In this document: one piece after another, positions 59,855-64,000 of the stretch
How positions within the stretch are numbered: the first letter of the stretch is position 1
Layout of the letters: each line of letters begins with the position of its first letter
DNA from: Eutreptiella sp. 'Long Island Sound 2002'
Lineage: Eukaryota; Euglenozoa; Euglenophyceae; Eutreptiales; Eutreptiaceae
Length of the DNA stretch: 64,000 nucleotides
Direction: 5' to 3'
NCBI GenBank assembly: GCA_964036045.1
Contig: OZ038382.1
Span: 39,944,090 to 40,008,089, forward strand
Position numbers and translations under genes: made by a program
Notes under the pieces: generated by a model
The model's database searches: none
Told to the model about the DNA's origin: nothing
What the model saw: only the letters and a program-made list of their open reading frames with translations

Positions 59855-62380
59855 ATGCCTGGCTTGGCTTGGCATGGTATGGTATGGTATGGCTTGGTGC
59901 GAGAGCCAGGTGCTTTCATAATGAAGTGCGGTGATACTTGCCGACACAATATCTCAAAATTGAATTCGGGACTTTCTGTCAAGTTATTGCAGCTCCCCCT
60001 TCAGGGTTCCGGGAAGGCATTAGGCGACAATTTAGAAGGGGCATGTTCCATATTTTTGCAAAAAAGTTTCATTTTGGTACGCCACATTTATTGGATTTTC
60101 AGGTTGCTGCGTGGTGGTTGGCTAGGCTGTACGCGTGCTTTCGTAAAGTGGCACCTTTGGCCCTACCCGTTGAAGTTTTCGCTTTGGTCCACTGCCACCA
60201 CACACCCACACTGCCATTGCACCCCCCGCCACCCCCGCGCGCGCGCTCGCTCGCCTCGTCTCGTCAAGCCAAGGCATGGCTGGCTTGGCTTGGCATGGTA
60301 TGGTATGGTATGGCTTGGTGCGAGAGCCAGGTGCTTTCATAATGAAGTGCGGTGATACTTGCCGACATAATATCTCAAAATTGAATTCGGGACTTTCTGT
60401 CAAGTTATTGCAGCTCCCCCTTCAGGGTTCCGGGAAGGCATTAGGCGACAATTTAGAAGGGGCATGTTCCATATTTTTGCAAAAAAGTTTCATTTTGGTA
60501 CGCCACATTTATTGGATTTTCAGGTTGCTGCGTGGTGGTTGGCTAGGCTGTACGCGTGCTTTCGTAAAGTGGCACCTTTGGCCCTACCCGTTGAAGTTTT
60601 CGCTTTGGTCCACTGCCACCACACACCCACAGTGCCATTGCACCCCCCGCCACCCCCGCGCGCGCGCTCGCTCGCCTCGTCTCGTCAAGACAAGGCATGG
60701 CTGGCTTGGCTTGGCATGGTATGGTATGGTATGGCTTGGTGCGAGAGCCAGGTGCTTTCATAATGAAGTGCGGTGATACTTGCCGACACAATATCTCAAA
60801 ATTGAATTCGGGACTTTCTGTCAAGTTATTGCAGCTCCCCCTTCAGGGTTCCGGGAAGGCATTAGGCGACAATTTAGAAGGGGCATGTTCCATATTTTTG
60901 CCAAAAACTTTCATTTTGGTACGCCACATCTATTGGATTTTCAGGTTGCTGCGTGGTGGTTGGCTAGGCTGTACGCGTGCTTTCGTAAAGTGGCACCTTT
61001 GGCCCTACCCGTTGAAGTTTTCGCTTTGGTCCACTGCCACCACACACCCACACTGCCATTGCACCCCCCGCCACCCCCGCGCGCGCGCTCGCTCGCCTCG
61101 TCTCGTCAAGCCAAGGCATGGCTGGCTTGGCTTGGCATGGTATGGTATGGTATGGCTTGGTGCAAGAGCCAGGTGCTTTCATAATGAAGTGCGGTGATAC
61201 TTGCCGACACAATATCTCAAAATTGAATTCGGGACTTTCTGTCAAGTTATTGCAGCTCCCCCTTCAGGGTTCCGGGAAGGCATTAGGCGACAATTTAGAA
61301 GGGGCATGTTCCATATTTTTGCAAAAACGTTTCATTTTGGTACGCCACATTTATTGGATTTTCAGGTTGCTGCGTGGTGGTTGGCTAGGCTGTACGCGTG
61401 CTTTCGTAAAGTGGCACCTTTGGCCCTACCCGTTGAAGTTTTCGCTTTGGTCCACTGCCACCACACACCCACACTGCCATTGCACCCCCCGCCACCCCCG
61501 CGCGCGCGCTCGCTCGCCTCGTCTCGTCAAGCCAAGGCATGGCTGGCTTGGCTTGGCATGGTATGGTATGGTATGGCTTGGTGCGAGAGCCAGGTGCTTT
61601 CATAATGAAGTGCGGTGATACTTGCCGACACAATATCTCAAAATTGAATTCGGGACTTTCTGTCAAGTTATTGCAGCTCCCCCTTCAGGGTTCCGGGAAG
61701 GCATTAGGCGACAATTTAGAAGGGGCATGTTCCATATTTTTGCAAAAAAGTTTCATTTTGGTACGCCACATTTATTGGATTTTCAGGTTGCTGCGTGGTG
61801 GTTGGCTAGGCTGTACGCGTGCTTTCGTAAAGTGGCACCTTTGGCCCTACCGGTTGAAGTTTTCGCTTTGGTCCACTGCCACCACACACCCACACTGCCA
61901 TTGCACCCCCCGCCACCCCCGCGTGCGCGCTCGCTCGCCTCGTCTCGTCAAGCCAAGGCATGGCTGGCTTGGCTTGGCATGGTATGGTATGGTATGGCTT
62001 GGTGCGAGAGCCAGGTGCTTTCATAATGAAGTGCGGTGATACTTGCCGACACAATATCTCAAAATTGAATTCGGGACTTTCTGTCAAGTTATTGCAGCTC
62101 CCCCTTCAGGGTTCCGGGAAGGCATTAGGCGACAATTTAGAAGGGGCATGTTCCATATTTTTGCAAAAAGGTTTCATTTTGGTACGCCACATTTATTGGA
62201 TTTTCAGGTTGCTGCGTGGTGGTTGGCTAGGCTGTACGCGTGCTTTCGTAAAGTGGCACCTTTGGCCCTACCCGTTGAAGTTTTCGCTTTGGTCCACTGC
62301 CACCACACACCCACACTGCCATTGCACCCCCCGCCACCCCCGCGCGCGCGCTTGCTCGCCTCGTCTCGTCAAGACAAGGC

Positions 62381-63644
62381 ATGGCTGGCTTGGCTTGGCA
62401 TGGTATGGTATGGTATGGCTTGGTGCGAGAGCCAGGTGCTTTCATAATGAAGTGCGGTGATACTTGCCGACACAATATCTCAAAATTGAATTCGGAACTT
62501 TCTGTCAAGTTATTGCAGCTCCCCCTTCAGGGTTCTGGGAAGGCATTAGACGACAATTTAGAAGGGGCATGTTCCATATTTTTGCAAAAAAGTTTCATTT
62601 TGGTACGCCACATTTATTGGATTTTCAGGTTGCTGCGTGGTGGTTGGCTAGGCTGTACACGTGCTTTCGTAAAGTGGCACCTTTGGCCCTACCCGTTGAA
62701 GTTTTCGCTTTGGTCCACTGCCACCACACACCCACACTGCTATTGCACCCCCCGCCACCCCCGCGCGCGCGCTCGCTCGCCTCGTCTCGTCAAGCCAAGG
62801 CATGGCTGGCTTGGCTTGGCATGGTATGGTATGGTATGGCTTGGTGTGAGAGCCAGGTGCTTTCATAATGAAGTGCGGTGATACTTGCCGACACAATATC
62901 TCAAAATTGAATTCGGGACTTTCTGTCAAGTTATTGCAGCTCCCCCTTCAGGGTTCCGGGAAGGCATTAGGCGACAATTTAGAAGGGGCATGTTCCATAT
63001 TTTTGCAAAAAAGTTTCATTTTGGTACGCCACATTTATTGGATTTTCAGGTTGCTGCGTGGTGGTTGGCTAGGCTGTACGCGTGCTTTCGTAAAGTGGCA
63101 CCTTTGGCCCTACCCGTTGAAGTTTTCGCTTTGGTCCACTGCCACCACACACCCACAGTGCCATTGCACCCCCCGCCACCCCCCGCGCGCGCGCTCGCTC
63201 GCCTCGTCTCGTCAAGCCAAGGCATGGCTGGCTTGGCTTGGCATGGTATGGTATGGTATGGCTTGGTGCGAGAGCCAGGTGCTTTCATAATGAAGTGCGG
63301 TGATACTTGCCGACACAATATCTCAAAATTGAATTCGGGACTTTCTGTCAAGTTATTGCAGCTCCCCCTTCAGGGTTCCGGTAAGGCATTAGGCGACAAT
63401 TCAGAAGGGGCATGTTCCATATTTTTGCAAAAAAGTTTCATTTTGGTACGCCACATTTATTGGATTTTCAGGTTGCTGCGTGGTGGTTGGCTAGGCTGTA
63501 CGCGTGCTTTCGTAAAGTGGCACCTTTGGCCCTACCCGTTGAATTTTTCGCTCTGGTCCACTGCCACCACACACCCACACTGCCATTGCACCCCCCGCCA
63601 CCCCCGCGCGCGCGCTCGCTCGCCTCGTCTCGTCAAGCCAAGGC
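62381..63644 (+). repeat. Near-consensus monomers after the seven-monomer block
   Basis: The monomer at 62381 carries GGTTCTGGG, AGACGAC, GTACACGTG and CTGCTATTGC. The first three are also the markers of the fifth member of the 2105-bp unit (40068 and 42173), about 20 kb away. It follows a CAAGACAAGG junction, as that member does. The monomer at 62802 is 422 bp, with one extra base in the C/CG tract (CCACCCCCCGCGCGCGCG near 63177). The monomer at 63224 has GTTCCGGTAAGG and AATTCAGAAGG. Confidence 0.85.
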
Positions 63645-64000
63645 ATGGCTGGCTTGGCTTGGCATGGTATGGTATGGTATGGCTTGGTGCGAGAGCCAGG
63701 TGCTTTCATAATGAAGTGCGGTGATACTTGCCGACACAATATCTCAAAATTGAATTCGGGACTTTCTGTCAAGTTATTGCAGCTCCCCCTTCAGGGTTCC
63801 GGGAAGGCATTAGGCGACAATCTAGAAGGGGCATGTTCCATATTTTTGCAAAAAAGTTTCATTTTGGTACGCCACATTTATTGGATTTTCAGGTTGCTGC
63901 GTGGTGGTTGGCTAGGCTTTACGCGTGCTTTCGTAAAGTGGCACCTTTGGCCCTACCCGTTGAAGTTTTCGCTTTGGTCCACTGCCACCACACACCCACA
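63645..64000 (+). repeat. Partial satellite monomer at the right window edge
   Basis: 356 bp of a monomer, ending in the CA-rich stretch before the C-runs. It carries AATCTAGAAGG (XbaI, also near 34772) and GGCTTTACGCG as single changes. The array clearly continues beyond the window. Confidence 0.95.

Larger units (their letters stand above)
52698..62380 (+). repeat. Seven-monomer (about 2947-bp) higher-order repeat, 3.3 copies
   Basis: Copies are 52698-55645 (2948 bp), 55646-58592 (2947), 58593-61538 (2946) and partial 61539-62380. Member order: A, CTACCGGTTG with CCCGCGTGCGCG; B, GCAAAAAGGTTTC, ending CAAGACAAGG (CAAGACAAAG at 59426); C, GTCCAGTTATT with CACATTTGTTGG; D, near consensus; E, CACAGTGCC, ending CAAGACAAGG; F, GCCAAAAACTTTC; G, GTGCAAGAGCC. 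Just upstream (50593-52697) monomers with B/E-, C-, D-, A- and G-like markers occur in a different order and may record the recombination that built the unit. Copies differ by scattered single substitutions and two 1-bp indels. Confidence 0.88.
1..64000. repeat. 421-bp satellite DNA tandem array, about 152 head-to-tail copies
   Basis: The whole window is one direct tandem repeat. Taking the ATG of the pentamer tract as monomer position 1, monomers start at 93, 514, 937, 1358, 1779, 2200 and so on to 63645. The 151 complete monomers span 63552 bp, which is 151 x 421 minus 19, and the 15 non-421 units account exactly for that difference: 514 (423), 6831 (419), 8513 (419), 17352 (422), 24510 (417), 24927 (418), 26187 (417), 27025 (417), 28705 (418), 34596 (420), 45962 (420), 48908 (422), 52698 (422), 59435 (420), 62802 (422). 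No inversion, spacer, transposon or unique DNA interrupts the array, and neither array edge is in the window. Uninterrupted tandem repeats with local higher-order units are typical of eukaryotic satellite DNA. Chromosomal location and species cannot be told from the sequence. Confidence 0.98.

Noticed and set aside
1-64000. CRISPR array
   Set aside because: The 421-bp units abut directly with no short repeat/unique spacer alternation and no cas genes.
1-64000. Transposon or LTR origin within the window
   Set aside because: There are no terminal repeats, target-site duplications, poly-A tails or transposase/reverse-transcriptase coding. Any mobile-element ancestry of the monomer is not visible here.
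1-64000. rRNA or histone gene cluster
   Set aside because: The unit is only 421 bp and contains no recognisable rRNA, 5S or histone sequence.

Overview
This 64 kb window is a single block of tandemly repeated DNA. From base 1 to base 64000 it is a head-to-tail array of one 421-bp monomer, all copies in the same orientation. It holds 151 complete monomers (first starting at 93, last complete one ending at 63644) plus a 92-bp partial on the left and a 356-bp partial on the right. I find no protein gene, RNA gene, transposon, unique-sequence gap or array edge. Of the complete monomers, 136 are exactly 421 bp and 15 differ by 1 to 4 bp. The array has the hallmarks of a eukaryotic satellite (centromeric, subtelomeric or other heterochromatic). 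I do not recognise the family and cannot name the species. A representative monomer (53962-54382) is 52.5% GC by hand count and keeps 23 CpG sites (observed/expected about 0.8).

Layout of one monomer, numbered from the ATG at the start of its pentamer tract: 2-45, a run of TGGNN pentamers; 108-113, an EcoRI site in most copies; 153-161, TTCCGGGAA; 199-210, the perfect palindrome TTTTTGCAAAAA; 233-238, TTTATT (AATAAA on the minus strand); 368-392, C-runs followed by alternating CGCGCGCGCGC; then a CTCG-rich stretch. A 9-bp inverted repeat (CAAGCCAAG / CTTGGCTTG, 10-nt loop) spans the junction into the next monomer.

Layout of the array: the higher-order structure changes along the window. 93-9773: a diverged left part in which two linked variant monomers recur every 4, 2, 3, 3, 4 and 4 units, ending in a near-perfect 1682-bp duplication (5568-7249 and 7250-8931). 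9774-19036: mostly monomeric. 19037-24088: four copies of a 3-monomer (1263-bp) unit. 24510-29122: monomers with a shared 4-bp deletion scattered among normal ones. 29123-38383: a mosaic of two-monomer modules reused at irregular spacing. 38384-43435: a 5-monomer (2105-bp) unit, 2.4 copies. 43436-47644: monomeric. 47645-51013: a 4-monomer duplication. 52698-62380: a 7-monomer (about 2947-bp) unit, 3.3 copies. 62381-64000: ordinary monomers.

The apparent 100-440 codon open frames on both strands are by-products. The monomer is stop-poor and 421 leaves remainder 1 when divided by 3, so each frame rolls into another frame of the next copy. Nothing here behaves as genes working together. The biological interest lies in how the array is amplified and homogenised, and in the conserved structural motifs of the monomer.
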